A stretch of DNA of 64,000 bases from Rhizobacter sp. OV335 (GTDB taxonomy: Bacteria > Pseudomonadota > Gammaproteobacteria > Burkholderiales > Burkholderiaceae_C). The position numbers and the translations under genes were made by a program. The stretch is from assembly GCF_900142965.1 (NCBI RefSeq), contig NZ_FRCQ01000014.1, positions 104,634-168,633 of the forward strand, written 5' to 3'. How positions within the stretch are numbered: the first letter of the stretch is position 1; each line of letters opens with the position of its first letter. The notes under the pieces were generated by a model, which did not search any database, was not told the DNA's origin, and saw only the letters and a program-made list of their open reading frames with translations. This document shows positions 41,654 to 50,983 of the stretch, piece after piece.

Positions 41654-43840
41654 ATGACGCTCAATCGCCGTACTTTCCTCCGCACCGCCACAGGTTCCAC
41701 CCTCGCACTGGGCCTGTTCCCACCCGCCATCCAGAAGGCCCTGGCGATCCAGGCCAACAACACGACCGGCACGCTGAAGGATGTCGAGCACATCGTGCTG
41801 CTGATGCAGGAGAACCGCTCCTTCGACCACTACTTCGGCGCGCTCAACGGCGTGCGCGGCTTCGCCGACCCGTTCGCAATCCCGGTCGCCGACGCCGGCG
41901 CCATCCAGCGCCGCACGATCTGGTCCCAGCCCAATGCCGTGGCCGGTGCCGTGCCGGCCGTGGTCGCGCCCTTCCACCTGAACACCGTGCAGAACTTCGA
42001 CGTGATGCGGGTGGAGGGCACGCCGCACTCGTGGGGCGACGCGCAGTACGCGTGGGACCAGGGGCGCATGAGCACCTGGACCACCTACAAGAAGAACCAT
42101 GCGATGGGCTACTACACGCAGGACGACTTGCCCTTCCAGTACGCACTGGCCAATGCGTTCACGCTGTGCGATGCCTACCACTGCAGCTCGCAGACCGGCA
42201 CCAACACCAACCGCCTGTTCGCGTGGACCGGCACCAACGACGGCCTGGCGCTCGGCAACGGACCGGCCACGTACAACGACTACGACTGGTTCGATGCCAA
42301 TCCCGGCAATGACGGCGGCTACACCTGGACGACCTATCCCGAACGTCTCGAGCGCGCCGGCATCACCTGGCAGGTCTACGAGAACATGGACGACAACTTC
42401 ACCGACAACTGCCTGGCGGGGTTCCACGCCTTCCGCGACGCGTACTACCAGCGCCCCGGCTACTCGGAAGCACTGCGGCAGCGCGGGGTCGGCACGCGCG
42501 ACCTGGACAAGCTGAAGGAAGACGTGCTCGCCGGTACGCTCCCGCAGGTCACCTTCATCGTGGCAACGGCCGAAGGCTCGGAACACCCCGGGCCGTCGAG
42601 CCCGGCCCAGGGCGCCGACTACACCGCCAAGGTGCTGGATGCGCTGACCGCCAACCCCGGGGTCTGGAGCAAGACCGTGCTGTTCCTCAACTTCGACGAG
42701 AACGACGGATTCTTCGACCACGTGCCGCCGCCCGCGCCGCCCTCGTTCACCAACTGGGATGCGGATCCGGCCAAGGCGGTGCTGGCCGGCGCGAGCACGG
42801 TGGACACCGCGGCCGAGTACCACGAGCACCTGAAGGCCTACCACACGGCGGCCTACGAACCCTTGCTGCTGCACAGGCCGTACGGCCTCGGGCCGCGCGT
42901 GCCGATGTACGTGATCTCGCCGTGGAGCAAGGGCGGCTGGGTCAACTCGCAGGTGTTCGACCACACGTCGCCGCTGCAATTCATCGAGCAGCGCTTCGGC
43001 GTGAAGGAGCCGAACATCTCGCCATGGCGCCGCGCGGTGTGCGGCGACATGACCTCGGCCTTCAACTTCGCCGACCCGAACAACGCCGAGTTCTTCAAGA
43101 ACCTGCCCGCAACCACCGCGCTGGCGGACCGAGCCCGCGCCCTGCCCAAGCGGACCGTGCCCGCGTTGCCCGGCCAGGCCGAGATGCCGGTGCAGGCCAA
43201 GGGCACGCGCCCGTCGCGCGCGCTGCCGTACGAACTGCATGTCAGTGCGGTCTGCGCCCCGGCTTCGCAGCAGATCACGCTGATCTTCTCCAATACGGGC
43301 CGTGCGGCTGCGGTCTTCCATGTCTACGACCGCCTGCACCTGGACGCCGTCCCTCGCCGCTATACCGTCGAGGCCGGCAAGCAGTTGCGGGGCAGTTGGG
43401 CGCTGGCAGCGGACCAGGGCGTCTACGACCTCTGGGTGCTCGGGCCCGCCGGCCTGCACCGCCATTTCACCGGCAACGCGAGGACGCTCGCCACCGCGGG
43501 CCAGCCGAACCCGGAGATCCAGGTCTGCTACGACGTCGCCAACAGCGACCTGGTGCTGAAGCTGCACAACACCGGCGCGACAAGCTGCACCTTCAGCGTG
43601 CGGGCCAATGCGTATTTCGACGCCACCCTGCAGTCGGTGACGGTGGCCCCGGGCGGCGAACAGTCGCTGGCGTGGGCGCTCAAGGAAAGCGGCAACTGGT
43701 ACGACTTCAGCGTCGGCGTGCCGACACTGCCGGGCTACAGCCGCCGCTTCGCCGGGCGCCTGGAAACCGGCGCGCACCTGGTCAGCGATCCGGCGATGTT
43801 CGGCCCCGCCGTCGGCGACCAGCCGGCCATCACCCGCTGA
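41654..43840 (+). CDS. phosphocholine-specific phospholipase C, second copy
   Basis: This 728-residue exported enzyme is a paralogue of the one at 21853. The signal carries NRRTFLRTATGSTLALGLF (twin-arginine type). The catalytic domain shows HIVLLMQENRSFDHYFGALN, FLNFDENDGFFDHVPPP and RVPMYVISPWSKGGWVN, and two C-terminal DUF756 domains follow (about residues 515-600 and 630-715). It differs from the first copy by a longer loop in the catalytic domain (TVDTAAEYHEHLKAYHTAAYE) and by lacking the Gly/Asp repeat. It should release phosphocholine from phosphatidylcholine or sphingomyelin. A terminator-like hairpin follows. Confidence 0.92.
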   Translation: MTLNRRTFLRTATGSTLALGLFPPAIQKALAIQANNTTGTLKDVEHIVLLMQENRSFDHYFGALNGVRGFADPFAIPVADAGAIQRRTIWSQPNAVAGAVPAVVAPFHLNTVQNFDVMRVEGTPHSWGDAQYAWDQGRMSTWTTYKKNHAMGYYTQDDLPFQYALANAFTLCDAYHCSSQTGTNTNRLFAWTGTNDGLALGNGPATYNDYDWFDANPGNDGGYTWTTYPERLERAGITWQVYENMDDNFTDNCLAGFHAFRDAYYQRPGYSEALRQRGVGTRDLDKLKEDVLAGTLPQVTFIVATAEGSEHPGPSSPAQGADYTAKVLDALTANPGVWSKTVLFLNFDENDGFFDHVPPPAPPSFTNWDADPAKAVLAGASTVDTAAEYHEHLKAYHTAAYEPLLLHRPYGLGPRVPMYVISPWSKGGWVNSQVFDHTSPLQFIEQRFGVKEPNISPWRRAVCGDMTSAFNFADPNNAEFFKNLPATTALADRARALPKRTVPALPGQAEMPVQAKGTRPSRALPYELHVSAVCAPASQQITLIFSNTGRAAAVFHVYDRLHLDAVPRRYTVEAGKQLRGSWALAADQGVYDLWVLGPAGLHRHFTGNARTLATAGQPNPEIQVCYDVANSDLVLKLHNTGATSCTFSVRANAYFDATLQSVTVAPGGEQSLAWALKESGNWYDFSVGVPTLPGYSRRFAGRLETGAHLVSDPAMFGPAVGDQPAITR

Positions 43841-43842
43841 AC

Positions 43843-43873
43843 GCCGCAAGCCGCCCCGCGGGCGGCTTGCGGC
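43843..43873 (+). terminator. terminator-like hairpin after the second phospholipase C
   Basis: GCCGCAAGCCGCC at 43843-43855 pairs exactly with GGCGGCTTGCGGC at 43861-43873, leaving a 5-base loop. No T-run follows, so it may act as a pause, attenuator or Rho-assisted stop before the DeoR gene, whose ATG lies 11 bases on. Confidence 0.55.
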
Positions 43874-43884
43874 ATCATCGCGGC

Positions 43885-44664
43885 ATGCTTCAGCAAGATC
43901 GTCATCAGCGCATCCAGGCCCTGCTTGCAGGCGACGGGCTGGCCACCACGGAGCGCATCGCCAATGAACTGGGCGTGTCGCGCGAGACGGTGCGGCGCGA
44001 CGTGCTGGCGCTGGAAGCGGCCGGGCAGCTGCGCCGCGTGTTCGGTGGCGTCATGGCCTGCGAGACCGCGGCCGAGCCGCCGCTCGCGCAGCGCACCAGG
44101 ACCAACGCGCTGGACAAGCGCGCGATCGTGCGAGCTGCAGCACGCCTGCCGCAGCCGGGCCAGTCCTTGTTCATCGATGCCGGCAGTACCGTGTCGATGC
44201 TGGCGCAGGAGCTGGCCTCGCTGCGCGACTTCACGGTGATCACCAACTCGTTCGACGTGGCGCTGAAGCTGGCCGGCCCGACGCTGGACGGCGGCTCACC
44301 CCGGCACCAGGTGCATGTGCTCGGCGGACGGCCCCGGCCGGAGCTTGCCGCGAACTACGGCGACGCCACCGTGGCCGAGGTGATGCGCTGGCGGGTGGAC
44401 TGGGCCCTGCTCTCGCCCGTCGGCGTGGAGGCCCACATGGGCGCCAGCAGCTTCGATCCGTCCGAGGCGGAGCTGGCGCGCGCGATGGTGCGGCAGGCCC
44501 GCCGCACCGTGCTGCTGGCCGACCACAGCAAGATCGGCGTGTGTGCCCGGGTCGCGTTCTGCGGCATCGAGCAGGTTCATCAACTGATCACCAACAAGAA
44601 GGCCAGGGATTCGGCCGCGCTCGACGCGCTGGCGAACGCAGGCTGCGCGCTGACCCTGGTCTGA
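43885..44664 (+). CDS. DeoR family transcriptional regulator
   Basis: This 259-residue regulator has the DeoR helix-turn-helix (RIANELGVSRETVRRDVLALE, then GQLRRVFGGVM) and the DeoR sensor domain with SLFIDAGSTVSMLAQEL, FTVITNSFDVALKLAG and VLLADHSKIG. The sensor domain usually binds a sugar phosphate or glycerol phosphate. It lies next to the second phospholipase C on the same strand, so a GlpR-like link to phospholipid-derived glycerol phosphate is plausible. The short ATG-proximal spacing to the hairpin at 43843 suggests it can also be read through from the lipase. Confidence 0.92.
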   Translation: MLQQDRHQRIQALLAGDGLATTERIANELGVSRETVRRDVLALEAAGQLRRVFGGVMACETAAEPPLAQRTRTNALDKRAIVRAAARLPQPGQSLFIDAGSTVSMLAQELASLRDFTVITNSFDVALKLAGPTLDGGSPRHQVHVLGGRPRPELAANYGDATVAEVMRWRVDWALLSPVGVEAHMGASSFDPSEAELARAMVRQARRTVLLADHSKIGVCARVAFCGIEQVHQLITNKKARDSAALDALANAGCALTLV

Positions 44665-44686
44665 TCGACACGCCGGGCGGCGCGAA

Positions 44687-45613
44687 TCAGATCGAGAAGC
44701 CCAGCAGCATCGCGACGCCGGCTTCCTTGTTCGGACGCACGAAGCTGTCGCGCGTCAGGCGGCTCATCTTGATCGTCAGCGCGTCGGTCAGGAACCACTT
44801 GGTGTAGAGCGCGTTGATCTCGCCGCTGGTGTAGAGCTGCGACAGGCTGCGGTCCACCGACGCGAGCAACGCGGTGTCGCCCTTGCGCAGCATCACCGCA
44901 TAGGGCTCGACCGACAGCGCCAGGTTGCTCACCTGGAAGGTGTCGAGCGCCTTGTCGTTGGAGGCCAGGCCGAGCAGCAGCGAATCGTCCTGCGGGAAGG
45001 CGCGCACGCGGCCTTCTTTCAGTGCCTTGTAGGCCTCGCCGTTGCTCGCGAAGGTCTGCAGCTGCGCGTGCAGCTCGCCGTTGGCCAGCTGGTTGAAGAG
45101 CTTTTCGGAGGTCGTGCCCTTGCTGAGCGCCACCGCGAGGCCGTTCAGGTCTTTCACCGACTCGACCTGCACGTTCTTCGGCGTGAGCAGGCGCATCGCG
45201 GCGACGAAGAAGGTGTAGCTGAAATCGACCTGCGCCTGGCGCGCGCGGGTGTTGGTGGTGGAACCGCACTCCATGTCGATCTCGCCGCTCAGCAGCTTCG
45301 GGATCCGCTCCGGCCCGCTGACGACCTTGTACTGAACCTTCAGGTCGGGCAGCTTCAGTTCGCGCTTGATGCCTTCGACGGCGTTCAGGCACAGGTCGAC
45401 CGAATAGCCGACCGGCTGCTTCTGTTCATTGAGGAACGAGAACGGCCGCGCGGCTTCGCGCACGCCGAGCACGATCACCTTGGTCTCGCGGATGCGGGCC
45501 ATCGTGTCGGTGGGGGCCTGGGCCAGTGCCGCGCTGCTTGCGCCGGCAAGCAGGAGCAGAGCCGGCATGTGACGCACGACGTGGCGCATCACGCCGTGAA
45601 AAGGGGAGAACAT
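44687..45613 (-). CDS. amino-acid ABC transporter binding protein, GltI-like
   Basis: This 308-residue periplasmic protein belongs to solute-binding family 3. It has a signal peptide (MPALLLLAGASSAALAQA) and typical stretches such as VGYSVDLCLNAVEGIKRELK, IDMECGSTTNTRARQAQVDF and LNGLAVALSKGTTSEKLFNQ, close to glutamate/aspartate binders. No permease or ATPase gene is adjacent. The ATG at 45613 was preferred over a TTG further upstream. A palindrome overlapping a TATAAT -10 box lies just upstream. The substrate is probably an acidic amino acid. Confidence 0.88.
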   Translation of the reverse strand: MFSPFHGVMRHVVRHMPALLLLAGASSAALAQAPTDTMARIRETKVIVLGVREAARPFSFLNEQKQPVGYSVDLCLNAVEGIKRELKLPDLKVQYKVVSGPERIPKLLSGEIDMECGSTTNTRARQAQVDFSYTFFVAAMRLLTPKNVQVESVKDLNGLAVALSKGTTSEKLFNQLANGELHAQLQTFASNGEAYKALKEGRVRAFPQDDSLLLGLASNDKALDTFQVSNLALSVEPYAVMLRKGDTALLASVDRSLSQLYTSGEINALYTKWFLTDALTIKMSRLTRDSFVRPNKEAGVAMLLGFSI

Positions 45614-45643
45614 CTTGGAAGCTCCGACCAAAAGGGCGGAATT

Positions 45644-45659
45644 ATAGGGTTTACCCTAT
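45644..45659. promoter_or_regulatory. palindrome over a -10 box before the GltI-like gene
   Basis: ATAGGGT and ACCCTAT are exact inverted arms with TT between them. On the minus strand the sequence TATAAT (45646-45641) forms a perfect -10 element at its downstream edge. A regulator bound here would block the promoter of the GltI-like gene. No good -35 box was found. Confidence 0.5.
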
Positions 45660-45804
45660 TCGTATTTCCGTGATGTAGGTCGCACTGGACCGATCCCTCT
45701 ACCCCCTTGTTCGGGGGGATTTTTCGCTCTGCCGGCAACTCGGTGGCGCCACGGGTGCATCGCCGACAATGCGGCCTGCTCGCCTCCCTCTGCCCGCCCC
45801 CTCG

Positions 45805-47721
45805 ATGTCCACCGAAGATTTCCGCGTCCTGGCCGTGATCCCGCCGATGACGCAACTCAACACGCCGTACCCGTCGACGGCGTACCTCACGGGCTTCCTG
45901 CGCTCGCGTGGCATCCCCGCCGTGCAGGAGGACCTGGCGCTCGCGCTCGTGCTCGATCTGTTGTCATCGCAAGGCCTCGACCAGATCCGAGAGCGCGCCG
46001 AGGCGATCGCCGCCCCGGACCGCAGCGAGCCGGTGACCCATTTCCTCGCCGCCTTCGACCGCTACCGCACGACCATCGGCCCCACCATCCGCTTCTTGCA
46101 GGGGCGCGACGCCACGCTGGCGCACCGCATCGTCGGCCGCGACTGGCTGCCCGAGGGCGCGCGCTTCCGCTCGCTCGACGTCTACGTCGACGACGAGGGC
46201 GGCGACCCGCTCGCCTGGGCCTTCGGCGCGCTCGGCCTGCAGGACCGCGCCCGCCACCTCGCCACGCTCTACCTCAACGACCTCGCCGACGTGCTGCGCG
46301 ACGCCATCGACGGCCGCTTCGAGTTCGTGCGCTACGCCGAGCAGCTGGCCGCGAGCCAGCCCGATTTCGATCCGCTCGCCGCCGCGTTGTCAGCCACACC
46401 CAACCTGGTCGACGAGCGACTGGCCGCGCTCGCGCTCGCCGCGATCGAGCGCCACCGCCCCCAGTTGCTGCTGCTGTCGGTGCCCTTTCCCGGCTCGATG
46501 TACGCGGCACTGCGCATCGCACAGGCGGTGAAGGCGCAGCACCCGCAGATCACCATCGCGCTCGGCGGCGGCTTCGTCAACACCGAGCTGCGCGAGCTGT
46601 CGGAGCCGCGGGTGTTCGACTTCGTCGACGTGGTGACGCTGGACGCCGGCGAACGCCCGCTGCTGGCGCTGATCGATCACCTGCAAGGCAAACGCTCGCA
46701 GCAGCGGCTGGTGCGCAGCTTCGTGCGCGATGCCGAATCCGGCGCGGTCCGCTACATGAACAGCTTCGCCGAGCCCGACGTGCCGTTCGACCAGACCGGC
46801 ACGCCCACCTGGGACGGCCTGCCGCTCGACCGCTACCTGTCGCTGCTCGACATGCTGAACCCGATGAACCGGCTGTGGAGCGACGGCCGCTGGAACAAGC
46901 TGACGGTGGCGCACGGCTGCTACTGGAAGAAGTGCAGCTTCTGCGACGTGAGCCTCGATTACATCGCGCGCTTCGAGCAGGCCTCGTCAGCGACGCTGGT
47001 CGACCGCATCGAGGCCATCGTGCAGGAGACCGGGCAGACCGGCTTCCACTTCGTCGACGAAGCGGCGCCGCCGAAGGCGCTGCGCGCGCTGGCCGCCGAG
47101 CTGCAGCGCCGCAAGGTCGAGATCTCGTGGTGGGGCAACGTGCGCTTCGAGAAGACCTTCGACCGCGAGCTGTGCCAGGAGCTGGCCGCGAGCGGCTGCA
47201 TCGCGATCTCGGGCGGGCTCGAGGTGGCCTCCGACCGCCTGCTGAAGCTGATGAAGAAAGGCGTCTCGGTCGAGCAGGTGGCGCGCGTGACGCAGGCCTT
47301 CTCCGAGGCCGGCATCCTGGTGCACGCCTACCTGATGTACGGCTTCCCGACGCAGAACGAGCAGGACACGGTGGATGCGCTGGAGTACGTGCGCCAGCTG
47401 TTCGAGGAAGGCTGCATCAGCAGCGGCTTCTTCCACCGCTTCGCCTGCACCGTGCATTCGCCGGTGGGCAAGCAGCCCGAGGACTACGGCATCACGCTGC
47501 TGCCGCTGCCGCCGGGCCGCTTCGCGAAGAACGACGTCGGCTTCGTCGACCCGACCGGCGCCGACCACGACGCGATGGGCCGCGCGCTGAAGAAGGCCAT
47601 CTACAACTACATGCACGGCATCGGGCTGGACGCCGACGTGCGCAGCTGGTTCGACATCCGCATGCCGAAGCCGACGGTGGCGCGGCACCGCATTGCGAAG
47701 GCACTGCAGCAGGTGGCTTGA
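45805..47721 (+). CDS. B12-binding-domain radical SAM protein
   Basis: This 638-residue enzyme has an N-terminal cobalamin-binding-like Rossmann region (about 195-300: LLLLSVPFPGSMYAALRIAQ, ITIALGGGFVNTELREL) and a radical SAM core. The iron-sulfur motif reads Cys372-x4-Cys377-x2-Cys380 (GCYWKKCSFCDVSLDYI), longer by one residue than the usual Cx3Cx2C. ISWWGNVRFEK and GCIAISGGLEVASDRLLKL belong to the barrel, and the C-terminal part (about 520-620) is helical. The reaction is unknown. It stands alone, convergent with the exported protein at 47758. ATG 45805 was chosen as it starts the conserved domain. Confidence 0.88.
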   Translation: MSTEDFRVLAVIPPMTQLNTPYPSTAYLTGFLRSRGIPAVQEDLALALVLDLLSSQGLDQIRERAEAIAAPDRSEPVTHFLAAFDRYRTTIGPTIRFLQGRDATLAHRIVGRDWLPEGARFRSLDVYVDDEGGDPLAWAFGALGLQDRARHLATLYLNDLADVLRDAIDGRFEFVRYAEQLAASQPDFDPLAAALSATPNLVDERLAALALAAIERHRPQLLLLSVPFPGSMYAALRIAQAVKAQHPQITIALGGGFVNTELRELSEPRVFDFVDVVTLDAGERPLLALIDHLQGKRSQQRLVRSFVRDAESGAVRYMNSFAEPDVPFDQTGTPTWDGLPLDRYLSLLDMLNPMNRLWSDGRWNKLTVAHGCYWKKCSFCDVSLDYIARFEQASSATLVDRIEAIVQETGQTGFHFVDEAAPPKALRALAAELQRRKVEISWWGNVRFEKTFDRELCQELAASGCIAISGGLEVASDRLLKLMKKGVSVEQVARVTQAFSEAGILVHAYLMYGFPTQNEQDTVDALEYVRQLFEEGCISSGFFHRFACTVHSPVGKQPEDYGITLLPLPPGRFAKNDVGFVDPTGADHDAMGRALKKAIYNYMHGIGLDADVRSWFDIRMPKPTVARHRIAKALQQVA

Positions 47722-47757
47722 GGGCGCCCGAGGCCGACCACCCCTCGCCATCGGAAC

Positions 47758-48540
47758 TCAAGGACGCGGAGCGATGAGAGCCTCGACCGCCTTCGGCACG
47801 TGTTCGTCGATGAGTTCCTTCAGCGCATCGATCTTGCCTTTCGGCGTCAGCGCATCCCAGGCATCCGGAGATTGCGCGACACCGACCGACGCAGACGAGT
47901 AGTTCGCCTTGATGCGGGACTCGCTCACCACCTCCAGCGATGCGAGGTCGATCAACGAGAGCTTCGCGAAGACGTACGGCGCAAAGAACCCGCGGCCGGT
48001 TTCGCCGGTGGTGGGCCTGATCATGCCGACGGCACGGTCGATGTAGAAACCCAGGCCCTGCAGGTAGCCGCTGCCCAGGCTGTCGTTCTCGCCCGCCTGC
48101 AGCCGCGCGGTCGACAGTTGCTTGGTGATCAGCACCAGGTGCGTGGCGCCATCCTTGCGCATGGCCTCGACGACCGCCGGCGAGAACTTCAGCCGCCCTC
48201 CGTCGAAGAACCGATCCTGCTCCTCGAACATCGCCGGCGACGAGAGGTCGTACAGCGTCACGCGTGCGCCGGCGTCGAGGCGCTTCAGCGACACTTCAGC
48301 CTGCGTCATGGCTTCGGCATCGAACACGCCGCCGCCCACCGGCAGCGTCTGCGTGCGATTGCGCTCGATCGTCGTGCCGGTGCTCGCCTCGTGCGTCACC
48401 ACCGAGAGCTTGTCGCCGATCAGCGAAACCACCGCATAGCCGGCACGCGGCGCCTCGGCCGCCCAGGCCCCGACGCCCGCTGCCAGCAGCAGTGCGCCGA
48501 GCCATCCACGAAATACAGAACCACTCATCTTCGCTGCCAT
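47758..48540 (-). CDS. exported protein of unknown function
   Basis: This 260-residue protein has a Sec signal (GWLGALLLAAGVGAWAAEAP). The mature part has alternating strands and helices (YAVVSLIGDKLSVVTHEAST, ATHLVLITKQLSTARLQAGE, GLGFYIDRAVGMIRPTTGE) and ends in a helical DALKELIDEHVPKAVEALI. No enzyme motif or family is recognised. It is periplasmic or attached to the outer membrane. Convergent with the radical SAM gene, 36 bp apart; two adjacent Met codons are near the start and the first was taken. Confidence 0.7.
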   Translation of the reverse strand: MAAKMSGSVFRGWLGALLLAAGVGAWAAEAPRAGYAVVSLIGDKLSVVTHEASTGTTIERNRTQTLPVGGGVFDAEAMTQAEVSLKRLDAGARVTLYDLSSPAMFEEQDRFFDGGRLKFSPAVVEAMRKDGATHLVLITKQLSTARLQAGENDSLGSGYLQGLGFYIDRAVGMIRPTTGETGRGFFAPYVFAKLSLIDLASLEVVSESRIKANYSSASVGVAQSPDAWDALTPKGKIDALKELIDEHVPKAVEALIAPRP

Positions 48541-48567
48541 CAAGGCACTCCTTCTTGTAAATCCTTT

Positions 48568-48969
48568 TCAGCCACGCAGACGCCGTGACGGCGGCAAAGC
48601 CCTCATTGGAATTGTCTGAACTTGCATCCAGGTGGTCAGCACGCTGACCGGGGGGATTGCTCCACTTTGAGGAAACCAGATGGCCTCGAACTCTTCACCA
48701 GACCCGGAAAAATCCCACCCACTGCCACCGACCAGCCCGACAACTCGCTCAACAACACTTTGATGACTTCCAGTGCAATTGGCCTCCACTCGCACGATGC
48801 ATGAACCCGGGGGCTTGGCATAGGGCTTGATATCGACATCAACAATCGATCCAACGGCAGAAGTTGACTGCTGGGTCAAGGCAAGCACGCGTTCATCGTC
48901 ACCGCTCTCGATCGGGACAATCACGAGGCGAAGCTCAAGCCTGAATTCTTGATCCACCCGCTGCACCAC
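48568..48969 (-). CDS. hypothetical protein
   Basis: This 133-residue frame starts with GTG and has no recognised family. VIVPIESGDDERVLALTQQS, SIVDVDIKPYAKPPGSCIVR and FEAIWFPQSGAIPPVSVLTT read like a natural beta-rich protein, and the base composition is less GC-rich than in the neighbours. It lacks a signal peptide. It may be a recently acquired small gene; no ribosome site of note was seen. Confidence 0.45.
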   Translation of the reverse strand: MVQRVDQEFRLELRLVIVPIESGDDERVLALTQQSTSAVGSIVDVDIKPYAKPPGSCIVRVEANCTGSHQSVVERVVGLVGGSGWDFSGSGEEFEAIWFPQSGAIPPVSVLTTWMQVQTIPMRALPPSRRLRG

Positions 48970-49215
48970 TGAACATCCGTTGACTCCCGAACAATCGACC
49001 AGAAACCGCGCTGCTTGTTGAACGCAGGCTGGTCAGTCGACCGCCCTCACTGCCGACGCGGGTCGGTGAACCCGCAAGAAGGGGCGGATGGTAGGGAGGC
49101 TTGCCGGTCGACGTCAACACCCCCTTGTGTGCCCTTGACAGGCGGCTAGACTGGCGCTCGCCCGAGGAGCCGAACGAGCCCCCAAGGCCGACACAACCGA
49201 CCGGAGGAGTTTCCC

Positions 49216-50805
49216 TTGAACCTGATCGATCCTGCGCGCCGCGCCCTGCGGCATGCGTTACTGGCCTGTGCCCTCGTCGCGGCCGCCGGCTGCACCACCA
49301 TCAGCACCGCACCCGACCCGCTGAAGACGCCGCCAAAGGCGAACGAAAGCGTGGCCGTGGTCAGCATCACCGGCAACACCGCCCAGGTCACCGCGATGGA
49401 CGTCGTCTCGGTGACGCGGCTCAATGCCGATGGCAGTTCCGGCAACAGCATCTTCAACCTGACCCAGGTCGCGCCCGGCCTCGCGCGCGACACCTCGCTG
49501 TTCGTCGGCGTGCTGCCGGCCGGCGCGTACGAGTTCTCGGGGCTGTCGAACAGCGCGACGAACCAGTTCCTGCACATGACGCCGACGATGCGCCAGCGCG
49601 TCGGCCACTTCACCATCGTCCCCGGCACGCCGACCGACCTCGGCCGGCTGATCATGACGCCGGTAAACACGAACGTCGTCGTCGGGCGCAGTTCGACCAT
49701 CACGACGAACCTGCCGATGATGCAGCGCTTCGTTCCAGAACAGGCGCAGCGCTTCGCCGGCACCACGCCCGGCGGCTGGGACGGCATGCGCACGTCGAAC
49801 GACCGGGTCGAGGAGTACGCGCGGCTGCGGCCGGTCGGCGCCGACAACATGGTCGAGCTGTCCGATGGCCGGGTCGTCGCCGCCTCGCGCCTGGGCAGCC
49901 TGCTGATCCGCTCGACCGAGGGCTACTGGCGCGTGCTGCCGAGCACCGGGCTGGAGTCGCTGCTGCACGTGACCCCGGTCGACCGCCCCGATGCCAGCCT
50001 GATCGCGGCAGGCGAGTTCAGCACGCTGCTGCGCCTGCCGCCGGGTGGCGACCGGCTGGTGCCGATCGACACCGGCGACCTGCCGCCCGGCAACCTGCTG
50101 TTCGTCGACGGCAACGACCGCACCGGCTGGTACATCGCCGAACAGAGCGGCTCCGAGGTGACGCTCTTCAAGTCGCCGCGCCTGGCCGCCGGCACCTGGA
50201 CGCCGGTGCGCAAGGAAAGCGTCGCGCGCAGCTTCTGGAGCGGGCAGAACTCGTTGTGGATCTGGCGCACGCCGCAAGGCCTGGCCTACGCGCTGAGCAC
50301 CGGGCAGATCCACGCGCTCGACTATGCGAGCGGCGGCTGGCGCAGCCAGGCCGCACCGAACGGCAGCCGCATCGTGATGATCGAGGTCAACCCGACCGGT
50401 TCGCTGAGCCTGCTGACCTCGCCGGGCGGCGGCTTCGCCGGCGTGTTCGCGTCGCTCTACCTGTCGAAGGACCAGGGCGCGACCTGGAAGGAGATCAAGT
50501 CCGACTTCAACGTGAAGGTCGCACCGCCCTACGAGACTCTCGGCGGTGCGCTGCTGAACCCGGGCGGCGTCTTCAGCGACCGCGAACTCCACGCGAGCGA
50601 CGACGGCGGCAAGATCTGGAAGAAGCGCAGCCCGTTCGCGCTGGAGAGCCGCCTGGTGCTGCTGCCCTCGGGCAAGGCCTTTGCGGTCGACCGCGGCCTG
50701 CACGGGCTGTTCTCGGTCCAGTCGTCGGCCGACGAAGGCGCCACCTGGAAGACGGAGTACAGCAACTTCGACGCGAAGGCCTTCGAGGCGGCGCAGAAGA
50801 AGTAG
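49216..50805 (+). CDS. lipoprotein with BNR/sialidase-like repeats
   Basis: This 529-residue lipoprotein has the signal ALLACALVAAAGCTT with the lipobox AAGC. The N-terminal 180 residues form an unknown beta domain. The rest is a beta-propeller-like region with BNR (Asp-box) repeats SKDQGATWKEI (near 419), SDDGGKIWKKR (near 458) and SADEGATWKTE (near 505). Such repeats are structural; no sialidase catalytic residues are evident. The start is TTG at 49216, decided by a good GGAGGAG element at 49203-49209 and by the signal peptide. No operon partner is evident. Confidence 0.8.
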   Translation: MNLIDPARRALRHALLACALVAAAGCTTISTAPDPLKTPPKANESVAVVSITGNTAQVTAMDVVSVTRLNADGSSGNSIFNLTQVAPGLARDTSLFVGVLPAGAYEFSGLSNSATNQFLHMTPTMRQRVGHFTIVPGTPTDLGRLIMTPVNTNVVVGRSSTITTNLPMMQRFVPEQAQRFAGTTPGGWDGMRTSNDRVEEYARLRPVGADNMVELSDGRVVAASRLGSLLIRSTEGYWRVLPSTGLESLLHVTPVDRPDASLIAAGEFSTLLRLPPGGDRLVPIDTGDLPPGNLLFVDGNDRTGWYIAEQSGSEVTLFKSPRLAAGTWTPVRKESVARSFWSGQNSLWIWRTPQGLAYALSTGQIHALDYASGGWRSQAAPNGSRIVMIEVNPTGSLSLLTSPGGGFAGVFASLYLSKDQGATWKEIKSDFNVKVAPPYETLGGALLNPGGVFSDRELHASDDGGKIWKKRSPFALESRLVLLPSGKAFAVDRGLHGLFSVQSSADEGATWKTEYSNFDAKAFEAAQKK

Positions 50806-50983
50806 GCGGCATCGCAACGGCTCCTCAACACCTGCTTACTCGCTCGTTGCCGGAGACCGCGCTCGCACCCGTCGATCAGAGGCACAATCCGATCGACTGG
50901 TACTTAATTGGTTATGTTCGTGCCAGGGCTGTAAAAGCGCGGATCCCACCGGGGTCCCGACTACAACTTCAGGGCGAACTCCG

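Noticed and set aside
49135..49152. TTGACA followed by TAGACT before the BNR lipoprotein as a promoter
   Set aside because: The two hexamers are only six bases apart, far too close for a sigma70 promoter.
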